Notes under the pieces: model-generated
Database searches by the model: none
What the model was told of the DNA's origin: nothing
What the model saw: the letters and a program-made list of their open reading frames with translations, nothing else
In this document: positions 26,989 to 36,801 of the stretch, piece by piece
How the letters are laid out: every line of letters starts with the position of its first letter
Numbering within the stretch: position 1 is the first letter of the stretch
Made by a program: the position numbers and the translations under genes
Source of the DNA: Adiantum capillus-veneris
Lineage: Eukaryota; Streptophyta; Polypodiopsida; Polypodiales; Pteridaceae
Assembly: GCA_014529385.2 (NCBI GenBank)
Contig: CM043955.1
Coordinates: 154,409,640 to 154,473,639, forward strand
Direction of reading: 5' to 3'
DNA: 64,000 bases

Positions 26989-27249
26989 ATGGCCTGCAAA
27001 ATGATGATCGTGGTTTTGGCGCTGCTGGCAGTAAGCACTACTGCTGTCGTCAGTTGCAAAAGCGAGTGGCGTATGAGCCTCCAGGCTTGTGACTACTTGA
27101 TGGAGCAGCGCGGTGGGCAGCAGCTTGAATGCACCATTCGACCCGACAAATGGGTACTTTCGAGTGGGCGACCCTACCCTGTGGGTGCCGGCCTTTTTGG
27201 TGGAAGATCAAGACACCTTCTAATCAATCAGATTGCAGTCAAGTCTTGA
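26989..27249 (+). CDS. Putative small secreted Cys-containing protein (possible first exon)
   Basis: The 86-residue frame starts MACKMMIVVLALLAVSTTA, a good hydrophobic signal peptide with likely cleavage near residue 20-23. The next part, SCKSEWRMSLQAC...QQLEC, has three Cys in about 25 residues, loosely like the start of prolamin-superfamily proteins (2S albumin, lipid-transfer protein), but too few Cys are present for a full fold. Either an intron removes the remainder or this is a short unrelated secreted peptide. A 60-bp imperfect tandem repeat begins just before the stop. No family is assigned; the signal peptide is the main support. Confidence 0.35.
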   Translation: MACKMMIVVLALLAVSTTAVVSCKSEWRMSLQACDYLMEQRGGQQLECTIRPDKWVLSSGRPYPVGAGLFGGRSRHLLINQIAVKS

Positions 27250-27366
27250 TACACAACACTTGGCGGCTCTGTAAGACGAGGGTGCCATATGCAATGCTGC
27301 AGTTAGGTCTCGATATCAAGCACCTAGCGGCTTCGTAAGATGAGGGTGCTAGATGCAACGCTGAAG
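27243..27366 (+). repeat. Two-copy imperfect tandem repeat (about 60 bp)
   Basis: GTCTTGATACACAAC...CTGCAG at 27243-27302 and GTCTCGATATCAAGC...CTGAAG at 27307-27366 align base for base at about three-quarters identity. Confidence 0.7.
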
Positions 27367-27396
27367 CCAAAATTTCCCAATTTCCACAAGAAACCT

Positions 27397-27507
27397 GCCT
27401 GTAGCCATCCACGCGGGCGTGGATGGCTATAGGCAATTGATACTAAGAATGCAATCTCCAATAAAAACCTACCTCTAGCCATCCGCGCCGGTGTGGATGG
27501 TTAGAGG
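27397..27507. repeat. Two related inverted repeats (hairpins)
   Basis: Hairpin 1 (27397-27434) has 17-nt arms around a CGGG loop with one G-U type mismatch. Hairpin 2 (27472-27507) has 13-nt arms around a 10-nt loop, also with one G-U. Both contain the core TAGCCATCC...GGATGG. They look like subterminal repeats of a DNA transposon or MITE remnants. Confidence 0.65.
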
Positions 27508-27649
27508 CAGTTTCATTTTCTACCAAAATATTAAGTATCATCCATTTCATTTCCATGTTTCAAACCATATAACAGATTTATTGAATTTTTTAGTGCATGA
27601 AGAGTCTTGTGTCCTTGATCCCTTTTAATACTCTAATGTAGTTTGCTTA

Positions 27650-27995
27650 GGCCCCTGTCACACACGAGCAGTGGACAGGACAATAAAAATAAAATTTGGG
27701 CGCCTTGCTTGTTACACAGGGCGGACAGAGTTCATATTTATACTTTCCAATATCTTGGACACCCAATATCCGTAACCCAGGTGGTAGATAATCCGCGATT
27801 GGCGGTTCCTGTTTCGAGTTCAAATCCCCTGACTGCAGCTCTCGCCACTTCTTTTGCAGATGTCCGCCAGCGAGTCAAGATGGGCGAGGGGTCTACCCCG
27901 GTACTGATCGCAGAGCAGTGGACATATTCTCTATCCAACCGTCTTTTGCCACGACATCCCCACTCTAGTCCGGGTGGATGTGTCTGACAGGGGCC
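27650..27995. mobile_element. PIF/Harbinger-type MITE (346 bp) with TTA target duplication
   Basis: The ends are inverted repeats: GGCCCCTGTCACACAC on the left and, reverse-complemented, GGCCCCTGTCAGACAC on the right, 15 of 16 matching. TTA flanks both ends (27647-27649 and 27996-27998), as in PIF/Harbinger and Tourist elements. It has no transposase. The interior contains a tRNA-like segment. Confidence 0.8.
27772..27829 (+). other. tRNA/SINE-like Pol III promoter segment inside the MITE
   Basis: TAACCCAGGTGGTAGATA resembles the A box of tRNA-derived SINEs, and GAGTTCAAATCCC about 40 bases later resembles the B box (GGTTCRANNCC). Spacing and the GGTTCCTG lead-in fit plant SINE heads. It does not fold into a recognisable intact tRNA, so it is not called a tRNA gene. 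Confidence 0.5.
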
Positions 27996-27998
27996 TTA

Positions 27999-29128
27999 TT
28001 TAGAGTAATTTCGTATGCAACAAGACCATCATTTTTTCACTTGAGCGGTTGCGAAAAATATTAGTCGGCTTGCATAAAGTGCCCTACAAAAATGTTGTCA
28101 TCCTTTGATTGCATTAGAAAGGATGACAACATTGAGAGAGAGGATATAATTTTGCCAACTCTGTCGGCACTGATGGCTAAAGACACAGCAACATAGGAAA
28201 GTATTTTTGACACACATCAAAAATTACAAATTAAATTTAATTTTAATGCCCTAAGTTGGCCTATGATGGCTATCTTCTACCATAAAAAACTGCACATAGG
28301 TATCAATGGTACCTTGAAAGGTTGCTAGTTCTCTTCATCCAAAAACCAAAGCTAGTGCGCACAATCTCTTTTCTTTGTCACCTTCCATTGCATGTTTCCA
28401 TCTGTGTCTCCACGGACTGCTACAAGCAATACAAAGAGATGCAGATAGGAACTTTTTAAAAAAATTATGAGAAACCATGCATTGTTGCTCTCAAATATCT
28501 AGATAGAGAAATATGACATGCTCTCTTTTCATTGTCTAAAACACAAAAATAACTGGATAGATGAATCTCCATGGGCATGTGTCATTGCAACATGAAGCTG
28601 GTTGTTCATTCCAATTTTTGAATTAAGTATATACTGATAGGAAAATACATAGCTTGATTATAATGAAAACATTGCCCTTGATTTGTTGCAAAGAAGATGC
28701 AGTAAGGTGGGTGGCAAAGTATACTCCATTAGACTTGATTATTGGTCATTTCATTATGGTTCTTCTCCATATTTCTTTTGGCTATCTTGATTTCTTGGGT
28801 GATTGCACTATGGTTTGCAATCGCCTAATCTCGATTTTCAAACAGTTCAAGGCTAAGCTAAGGCAAAACCTTCCCCCAACATTGATGGGTAGCATTCAAA
28901 AGTCCATGAGTATAAAAATCATTAATGGTTTTGATGTTTAGCAAAAAGTAGGAATTCATTGTACTCTTTTTGAATTGACATATGATAAAAGAGAAATTTC
29001 TCTCATAGTGTTGGCAAGTATGTGACCATGATTATGAAAAATCAAAAGCAGTATAGAATCTAGGGAGATTCTCTCATAACAACTCCAAAAAAGTATAAAA
29101 GAAGTGGTTCTTGACTCCAGTTTGCATG

Positions 29129-29130
<2 letters not shown>
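27999..29130. other. Intergenic sequence with a perfect 16-bp inverted repeat
   Basis: The only clear structure is at 28091-28133: arms of 16 nt (AATGTTGTCATCCTTT and its complement) with an 11-nt spacer and no mismatch. A 95-codon frame at 28654-28941 (+) has no recognisable features. Confidence 0.6.

Positions 29131-29198
<68 letters not shown>
29131..29198. repeat. (CT)n microsatellite
   Basis: About 68 bp of CT dinucleotides, followed by two diverged units of about 54 bp (from about 29203 and 29257, each with ACC(C)GTGAACCCTATT-like and GCTATCACTACTAAA strings). Confidence 0.9.
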
Positions 29199-29200
<2 letters not shown>

Positions 29201-29380
29201 AGTAGACCGCGAACCCTATTTATCAAGCAATCTTGCTATCACTACTAAACTCGTCTAGACCGTGAACCCTATTATCGAGAAACCATGCTATCACTACTAA
29301 ATCATGTGCTAGATTGGCCTCACTTTCCTTTCACCTCAACATTGAGCATGCCATCTCCAAGCGATAGATGATGGCACGTT

Positions 29381-29744
<364 letters not shown>

Positions 29745-29797
29745 TTCTATTATCGTCCTGGGAGGTCAAATATGACCTATGGGACCAAATGAACATG

Positions 29798-30355
29798 TCA
29801 CGTGGTGTGAGTGGAGTTCATAAGTGACTCTCGATGCTCAAAAATGGCTGATATGAGCGTCGCAATAGAGAGTCCACATCGTGGTTGGGAGAGGAAGGTA
29901 TGTAGGGAGAGCTCATGGCTGAATATATGGGGAAAAGAGGACCTAATGTGGTCAAAAGCTGAGCACTCAAGTAGTGTGTGGTACTCACTCTCTCGCACTT
30001 GACGAGGGCATAAGGTGCAAAGTCGATGACACTCCTCGCCAGTGCCCCAACGTCCTGTCTCGCAGCGTAGAGAATGGGAGCTAAGACGAATGGAGGCAAT
30101 GGTGCGGATCGCACTCAACGGGATGGGCTCAAGGATGTAGCAATGGGTTCGGTTACCTCGTTCCGAGAAGAAGAGAGATTTGTAGTTTGGGGCAACGTGT
30201 GTGGTGTAATGGCTGAAGCGAGAACCTCCGGATTTCTCCCAAGCCATGATACATTGGCGTTGTAAGAAGGCCTCATTAACTTGGGAGTCGATCGACGCAT
30301 CCTTGACCAAGTGACATGCATCCCATCTTCCAAACCATTTCTTGATATCAAGCAT
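29798..30355 (-). pseudogene. Non-LTR retrotransposon (LINE) C-terminal fragment with zinc-binding motif
   Basis: The 185-residue frame has an RT-downstream arrangement: AIRTIASIRLSSHSLRCETGRW, then a C-x2-C...H-x4-C motif (LCTLC, EYHTLLEC), typical of the zf-RVT region at the C-terminus of LINE ORF2 proteins. That region helps bind element RNA. RT and endonuclease domains are not present, consistent with a 5'-truncated insertion. The frame has no stops over its length. Downstream on the same strand come about 55 bases and then a (TATC)n/(CT)n tract. An RT-like host gene is less likely. Confidence 0.6.
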
Positions 30356-30403
30356 CCACCCCGAACTTAGTATTTTGCTCTTGCATGTCTTTTGAACCTC
30401 AAA

Positions 30404-30404
<1 letters not shown>

Positions 30405-30469
<65 letters not shown>
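30405..30469. repeat. (GA)n microsatellite
   Basis: About 65 bp of GA dinucleotides in a gene-less stretch between the LINE fragment and the second MITE. Confidence 0.95.
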
Positions 30470-30472
<3 letters not shown>

Positions 30473-30528
30473 GAGGTATGCAAGAATAAGAGAGTAGCTA
30501 GGGATATAAGTAAGAATCTTCCGAGTTA

Positions 30529-30810
30529 GGCTATGGTCACACGAGGCTTAGGTATGTGTTATTTGAACAAATAATTAAGCCTGGTCACATGCAAAAAGGA
30601 GCGTTAAATGAATAACTATGCCCACCCTTTGCAACTATGCCGATTTTGGCATAGTTGTGAAGTTCAAAGCTTAGTTGGGAGGATGAATGAATAACTAAGC
30701 CTTGCGTGATCATGCAAGAGGCTTAGTTATTCATTTAATTTAATGCTCTGTCTGAGCATAGTTGGCTTAGTTATCTATAATTGATAACTAAGCCTCGCGT
30801 GACCATAGCC
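30529..30810. mobile_element. PIF/Harbinger-type MITE (282 bp) with TTA target duplication
   Basis: The termini are inverted repeats of about 23 bp (GGCTATGGTCACACGAGGCT left, GGCTATGGTCACGCGAGGCT from the right), flanked by TTA at 30526-30528 and 30811-30813. There are internal inverted repeats around AACTATGCC / GGCATAGTT and GTTATTCATTTAA. No coding capacity. The termini share GTCACACGAG with the MITE at 27650, so they may use related transposases. Confidence 0.85.
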
Positions 30811-30813
30811 TTA

Positions 30814-31412
30814 GTGCATTTTTGAAAAAGAGTAGACATCAAGTATGTGCTCACCACAGTAAAGAACTAGAAAATTGCAGATGCCTGCGGAGACTCTCTC
30901 TCTCTCTATTTTGAGGCAGCGTCGCTCTTTCTCTTTGGAAGCCCAGGAGGCAGCACGAGCGAGGATTCTCTCTCTCTGTGTGTGTGTGTGTGTGTATAGA
31001 GGGCTTTGAAAGGTCTCTCTCTCTCTCTCTCTCTCTCCCCCCCCCCCCTTGTGGAGGAGCTCTCTCTGCAGAGGGCTCTCTTTATCTTTAGGCAGAGCGC
31101 GAGGCGACGGGCAGCTGGGGGTAGTGTGAGAGCAAGAGACCGATTGCAGAGTGAGGGTGAGTAGACTTTTTCGTAGGTTCTAGGGGGGGGATCTCGAGTA
31201 ATTGGTGAATTTCTTTTCACGAGTAAGGGGCACATCTCTATGTGATTATAAACTTTTGGGAGAATTGTGACACCTTGTTCAATGGACAATAAACTTTTTG
31301 TTTTTTGTTACATTTAGTGCCGACAACCAATAAAGGGTTACTTCAACGTATTGCTTACTAGCCCACAGAGAATTTTTTCGATCGGGCTCTGGTGCGAGGT
31401 CCAGCGGGAGGC
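30814..31412 (+). promoter_or_regulatory. Probable promoter and 5' leader of YKT6
   Basis: The stretch before the YKT6 ATG holds CT/GT dinucleotide tracts (30891-31036) and a C run. GGTGAGTAG at about 31156 is a good splice donor and TTTTGTTACATTTAG (ending about 31317) a plausible acceptor, so a 5'-UTR intron is possible. No clear TATA box is seen. The extent is inferred only from position. Confidence 0.4.
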
Positions 31413-31608
31413 ATGAAAATCACCGCTCTGCTGGTGCTCAAGTGTGGCGCTGCGGGCCAGGAGGAGGCCAAGGTGCTGGCCAGTGCCTCCGATGTCAGCC
31501 ACTTTGGCTATTTTCAGCGCGGAAGCGCCAAGGAATTCATCGTCTTTGTTGCCCGCACCATCGCCAAACGCACTCCCGCTGGCCAGCGTCAATCCGTCGA
31601 ACAAGAAG
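31413..31608 (+). CDS. YKT6: R-SNARE YKT6, coding exon 1
   Basis: YKT6 is a prenylated longin-domain SNARE acting in ER-Golgi, endosomal, vacuolar and autophagosome fusion. The exon encodes the first 65 residues, starting MKITALLVLKCG; SHFGYFQR, KEFIVFVART and GQRQSVEQE match the start of the longin domain of plant YKT6 proteins closely. The ATG is at 31413 and I choose it because the family begins MKI(T)ALL. The exon ends after the first base of a codon at a GT donor (31609-31610), phase 1, where the family continues with Glu-Tyr-Lys. No stops or shifts are present. The remaining longin, SNARE coiled coil and C-terminal Cys motif were not found downstream, so the gene either has a very long intron or is a fragment. 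Confidence 0.9.
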
Positions 31609-31619
31609 GTTTGCATTGC

Positions 31620-31712
<93 letters not shown>
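31609..31712 (+). repeat. Start of YKT6 intron 1 with (GA)n microsatellite
   Basis: The intron begins GTTTGC and reaches a (CA)n/(GA)n tract at 31620-31712 within 20 bases. Confidence 0.85.
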
Positions 31713-31716
<4 letters not shown>

Positions 31717-31799
31717 CTGGCGAAAAGGAAAATTCATACATCAGGCCAACGCGTCTGAACAAAAAAAGTTGAAAGAGAGTGGTTGCTTACTTCGGAAAC

Positions 31800-32640
31800 G
31801 TGGAAATGACACAAATTTGGAACCAATATCGGCATTCTCAAGACAGAGTAGCAAGAGACCTTATATTTACATCAAGAGACCTTATATTTACAGTAATCGC
31901 TAGCATGATAAACTTGAGATCAGTCCATGTTTTATTTCACTGGTATTCTTCGGGAGTTCCTTGCTTCCCATCATTGATGTACACCATTCTACATCATTAT
32001 GGATGGAGCTGGTTTTGTATTCTTCGGGAGTTCCTTCCTCCTCATCTCTGATGTACACCATTCTACAGTCACTTACAATAATGAATTGAACTGGTTTTGT
32101 ATGTCCTCAAGATAGAGTAGCAAGAGACCTTATATACTCACATGGTCTTAAATTAATGCTAGTATGAGAAACTTGAGATCAGTCCATTTCATTGCATTAG
32201 AGGAAAATGACACAAATTTGGAACCAATATCGGGATTCTTTGGGAGTTCCTTACTCCCCATCACTGATGTACACCATGCTACACTCTCTTGTAGTAATGG
32301 ATGGAGCTGGTTTTGTATGCCCTCAAGACAGAGTAGCAAGAGACCTTATATAGTCACTCGGTCTTAAATTAATTGCTAGCGCGAGAGACTCACTTCCTAT
32401 AATGGATGGAGCTCAAGACAATAGCAAGAGACCTTATATTGTCACTCAGTCTTAAATTAATTGCTAGCATGAGAAACTTGAGATGAATCCATTAGAGGGA
32501 AATGACACAAATTTGGAACCAATATTGGTATTCTTCGGGAGTTCCTTACTCCTCATCACTGATGTACACCATTCTCACACTTACTATAATCGTTTTGTAT
32601 GCCCCCAAGATAGAGAGTAGCAAGAGACCTTATATTGTCA
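31800..32640 (+). repeat. Diverged tandem array in YKT6 intron 1
   Basis: AATGACACAAATTTGG recurs at about 31804, 32207 and 32502. Between them recur GGGAGTTCCTT...GATGTACACC (four times) and AGAGTAGCAAGAGACCTTATAT (four to five times). Unit lengths vary from about 290 to 400 bp, so the array has been rearranged. Confidence 0.8.
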
Positions 32641-34271
32641 CGTGCGCACTTCACTTGCGCTACATCGACAAGTTTCTGCTCCAGTCTAGCGTCAGTCTTA
32701 GCTTAGGGCCTAGCCTGGCACCCTTGTGAGCCTCTAGCAGGACGTGCATGTCCAGGCCGGTCATAGTTGCATACCCTCTCTTGCACAGTACAACTTTTTG
32801 GCATATATGCATTTTACCGCATGTGAACCACCTCTTATCAGGCATTTAATTAATAAGTGACTGTTCAACTTCCAAATCGTGGGGTTCAGCTAGAGGCCTG
32901 CTTGACCTAGCTTTTTGTCACGTGACACATCCAACCCTATGTGTCCGTGGACAAGCTACAACACAACAAGGGTTCAGTCAGTCCAGTCAGTCTAGATTTA
33001 GAAGTGATCTGGCACTTTTGTGAGTCTGTTCACAGACCGTGCATACCCAGGCACTTAGTGTAGATTCATATCCTCTGGTTGCACACAGCATGATGATAAG
33101 CATTCCCGTCAGAATCCTTCAGGGAAATTTTTCAGTGCATTTAGCCTATTTTTCCTATTTTTGACATTTTTCACTTATTATTTTTAAGTGACTTTTGTTG
33201 GAAAGTAGGTAGGGCAAATTGAGTAAGTTTGTATATAAGCAAACCTAGACTAGCACTAATTGGCAGAAGAGGCAGCAGGAGTACATGCTCTACAGGCATC
33301 TTCTCAGCAGAACCCCAAGCCATAGCGTTTTTGCCCCGCAGCACCCACCTAGCGTTTTTAGACCATATCAGCCAGCGTTTTTGCTTTTGCAGATCGTGGC
33401 GACAGAAGACTCAACAAGAGACCTAGCGTTTTGCAGTTGCAGGCCATCCGGCGACAGCAGAACCATTTTCAGCCCTAGCGTTTTTGATTTGCAGATCAGC
33501 CCCAATGTTTTGCAGATTTTCCGCGACGGAACACCAAGAAGCATCAGCGTTTTCAGTTTTCAGCCCTTAGACACCGCAGACCAAGTCCTGAACCTTGCAG
33601 ACCTCACCTTCCTGCAGTAGTTTCTTGCCGCACGGTGGGATCCATCGAAGTTTGCAGTTTCAGCCCGGAAAACGCAGATTTCACATCTCCGTTTTCAGCG
33701 CGTCGTCGTCGCATCGTCGCCATCGACATTGTCACCGACATAGAGTCAGAATTCAGCAGATAAAGATTTGCAGATTTCAACCCGTCTCGTCGTCGTCCTC
33801 ATCGTTGTCGACATCGTCGGCAAGTCCAAGCATTATAGAGATTTGTGCAATCATAAGTAGACCACTCTCGCCATAGAGAGTGGGGCCTTCAGAGGAGGGT
33901 TTTACAACGTCTTTGGTGTCGTATTCTCTTCTCTATCTCTCAGTCTCATACACTTTCACGCACAGTGTCCATTCACTTTGTTTGTGTCCATTGCACTCTC
34001 TCATTAAGAACAGAAGACCTCCGTGTCCTTAGCTCCCAAGTACCTTCACTACCCAACAATATCTGCAGTACCAAGTACCAAAGTACCGCGCAGTACCAAG
34101 CACCAAGTACCCGTAGTATCCGGTCCTTAGCTTGGCCGTATCCAACACCTCCAGCAAGTACCCATCAGCACTCAACAGTACCCAATATCATTAGCATCAA
34201 GTAACCATTAGCATCTCAGCATTAGCATCATTTTATCAGCATTTTGTGCAAGTAATAAAGCAAGTACTCAC
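32641..34271 (+). repeat. P-family LTR split by a truncated C-family LTR
   Basis: 32641-32915 and about 34009-34271 match the P copy at 50212-51557 (for example CCTCTAGC(A/G)GGACGTGCATG and the CATTTTATCAGCATT end). The middle, 32916 to about 34008, is a C-family LTR beginning TGTCACGTGACACATCC with TATATAAG at 33232 and ending in CATTGCACTCTCTCA, about 130 bp short of a full LTR. Repeated AGCGTTTT motifs run through 33320-33560. Confidence 0.75.
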
Positions 34272-35265
34272 TGTCACAAGATGGGCACCATGTGCCAAAA
34301 GAAAAGAATAGACTGAACAACTTTAAGCACTTCAAATAATAATTGAACTTAAAAAGATATGCACGACACGAGACGGGGAGTGGCGAAGTTCCACCCCAAG
34401 AGAGCACTCGCCCCAAATGCAGCCGTCCCTTTCGGCATTTCTTTACTATTGCTGATTTGCAAAGTACAAGAGCCAGGGAGCACCTCCTCTGCAATCTGCA
34501 CACTGAAGAGTGCCAGAGAGGGCCCCCAAGGCTCATATTTAAAGGCCCAAAGCCTAAAAGCATCAAATATGAAAAGCCTAAAAGCATCAAATATGAAAAG
34601 CTGACCCAAAAAGACACTTTCCTAAAATTTTAGGATTTTCCTAAAAATCCGTCGCAAATTGGGGAACGTCCGTACAGGTGCCGCGTCATCATATTTTGTT
34701 GTGCAAAGTCTTCCGAGTGTGTTCTGCTTTATTTTTAATGCCTTTATGTCACTTGGGCCCCATCGAACGGGGTCCCGTAAGTTGGTGGGAACTCTTCTTT
34801 AAAAATGGGCCACTCGTCAAGACTTTGTAAGTTTGTAAAACTTCTTCTTGTGCTGCTTCTTCCTCTTAGGGTTTTGGCCCCCTGGCCGGGATCTGAAGGT
34901 TGGCTTTGTTCATCAGTGGCTTGACATGTTAGCAATTTGTGACATCCCCCTTCTTGAAAGAAAGTAATCGCTGATCGTCCGCGATTACAACATATCTGCA
35001 AAACAACTCAAGTTAGCTCAAAACTTTCCGAGGGACAATCAATTTGCTCTTTTTTTTTCAAGGAGTTGGCTTCTCCTTTCGGCTCTTTTGTTAAGGAGTT
35101 GGCTTCTCCTATCGTCCAGATTGGAACTCTTGATACTCCGGCGTAGTAAAATTAGCCATCACACCTAGACCGCACTGATCTTCCACGTGTGTCTTGATGC
35201 ACTAAAATTTCTTACCTAGGCAATCTTATCCACTTAGAATATTCAGTGGTTGGCACATCACAATT
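34272..35265 (-). mobile_element. S-family 3' end: LTR, polypurine tract and part of 3' UTR
   Basis: LTR at 34272-34944 (TGTCAC...GTGACA, 673 bp), then the complement of the AAGAAGGGGGA tract (34945-34964), then 3' UTR matching 54710-55015 in reverse. The LTR's reading frames are not genes. The rest of this minus-strand element is missing. Confidence 0.8.
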
Positions 35266-35737
35266 GTGACGTGCACATCTAACTTGTTCATTTTGTTCAG
35301 TTCAGTCTCGCTTTTCATGTAAAGTAACCTTGTGTTTGTGCAGAGTACTAGATCCGAGCTAAATCCTTAAACACTTTCGCTGGCCTTGACATTGGTATTA
35401 GAGCTACATGCGTACTTCGACTTCATAAACTCAAGGGAAGAACCACCAAGAATCCAAGGAACCTCTCAATTTTTTTTTCCTCAAAGAAGCTTCCTGTCCC
35501 GATCCTGGACTTATCAGCCACTTCGACCCTTAGTCCATCGCGCATCGGGCGTGCTCCTGTCTTCATATCTATGTCTTTGAACGAAGATTGACATCGGATA
35601 CACGAAAATCCAGATCTTGAGTACCAAGGTTTGCTTACCTTGTATGCGGATATGGAAGGAGTTGGTGCAAGGATCCCTAACCCTCTTCTGCATTCGCATG
35701 TGCATGTAGTGTACATGGACATGCTTTTGCTACAGTC
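35266..35737 (+). other. LTR/primer-site remnants and P-family sequence
   Basis: CCTTGACATTGGTATTAGAGC at about 35386-35407 resembles an LTR end followed by a tRNA-Met primer site on the + strand. The next 200 bp resemble the S-family leader (GACTTATCAGCCAC, TCATCGCGCATCGGGCG-like strings at 52346-52395). No intact element can be defined. Confidence 0.45.
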
Positions 35738-35742
35738 TAGCA

Positions 35743-36495
35743 TGTAAGGTGTAGCAGAAGTGAATGTTGAACTTTGCTAAAGATGAGTGCTCCGAACTGT
35801 GCTCAAGGTTCCTTTTACTTACGGAAGGGAGAGCCTTCTGTTCCTTTAGTGAGAGAGTGCAATAGACACAACCAAAGTGGATAAACACTGTGAATGAAGG
35901 TGCATGAGACTGAGAGATAGAGAGAGAAGAATACGACACCAGAATGTTGTCAAACCCTCCTCCGAAGGCCCCACATTCTATGGTGAGAGTGGTCTACTAT
36001 TGATTGCACAAAATTGTACAATGCTTTGGACTTGCCGACGATGTCGACGACGAGACGGGCTGAAATCTGAAAACGGTAAGGGCTGAAATTTGCAAATCTT
36101 GTATTGCTGAATTCTGACTTTATGTCGATGACGATGTCGATGGCGACGAAGCAACGACGACGCGCTGAAAACGCATATGCTGAAATCTGCATTTTCTGGG
36201 CTGAATCTGCAAACTTCGATGGATCTGACCGTGCGGCGAGGATCTGCTGCTGCGGGAAGGTGATTTGTGAGGTTTGGGGACTGCGGTATGGTGTCTAAAT
36301 GCTGAAAACTGAAAATGCTGAGGCTATGGCTGAATCTATCGCGGTAGATCTGCAAAATGCCGAGGCTGATCTGCAAATAAAAAACACTAGGGCTGATTTG
36401 AGTCCTGCTACAAAAACGCTAGGCTTCTGCTGGAGTCTGCTACTGCCGGGGCTGATCTGCAATGCAAAACGTTGGTTGTCTTTATGCAAAAATGC
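35743..36495 (-). repeat. Element C 3' LTR, distal part
   Basis: Matches 49029-49795 of the 5' LTR in the same orientation. It stops at GCAAAAATGC where gypsy D begins, and the LTR resumes at 46109 with ACGCTAGGC. Confidence 0.88.
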
Positions 36496-36749
36496 TGTGA
36501 GCGGGATGGAAACACACGCCTCTATAATGACCTGACACACACTCTTGGGATGATATACACACACACTATGGGGCACCACTCGGCTTACACAACCCACCTG
36601 GCCGAGACAGGGAACACACCGATGGAGTGACAGGAGAGAGACTATCCATTTGCCCACTCCACACATCGTCACAAGACGGGCACCACGTGCCAATAGAAAA
36701 GAACAGACTGAACAACTTTAAGCACTTCAAATAACAACTGAAATGAGAG

Positions 36750-36801
<52 letters not shown>

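Noticed and set aside
27772-27844. Possible tRNA gene
   Set aside because: A- and B-box-like strings are present but the acceptor and anticodon stems do not pair; it sits inside a MITE, so a SINE-like remnant fits better.
30906-31289. 127-codon minus frame in the YKT6 leader
   Set aside because: Built on CT/GT repeats and C runs; no family features.
34228-34633. Frames with FIFDAFRLF-like repeats
   Set aside because: They lie within an S-family LTR and reflect a short local duplication (AAAAGCATCAAATATG), not a gene.
36104-36535. Ala/Glu-rich + frames in C-family LTRs (also 49417-49808)
   Set aside because: They are out-of-frame readings of AGCGTTTT-type repeats in the LTR and recur in each copy with different breaks.
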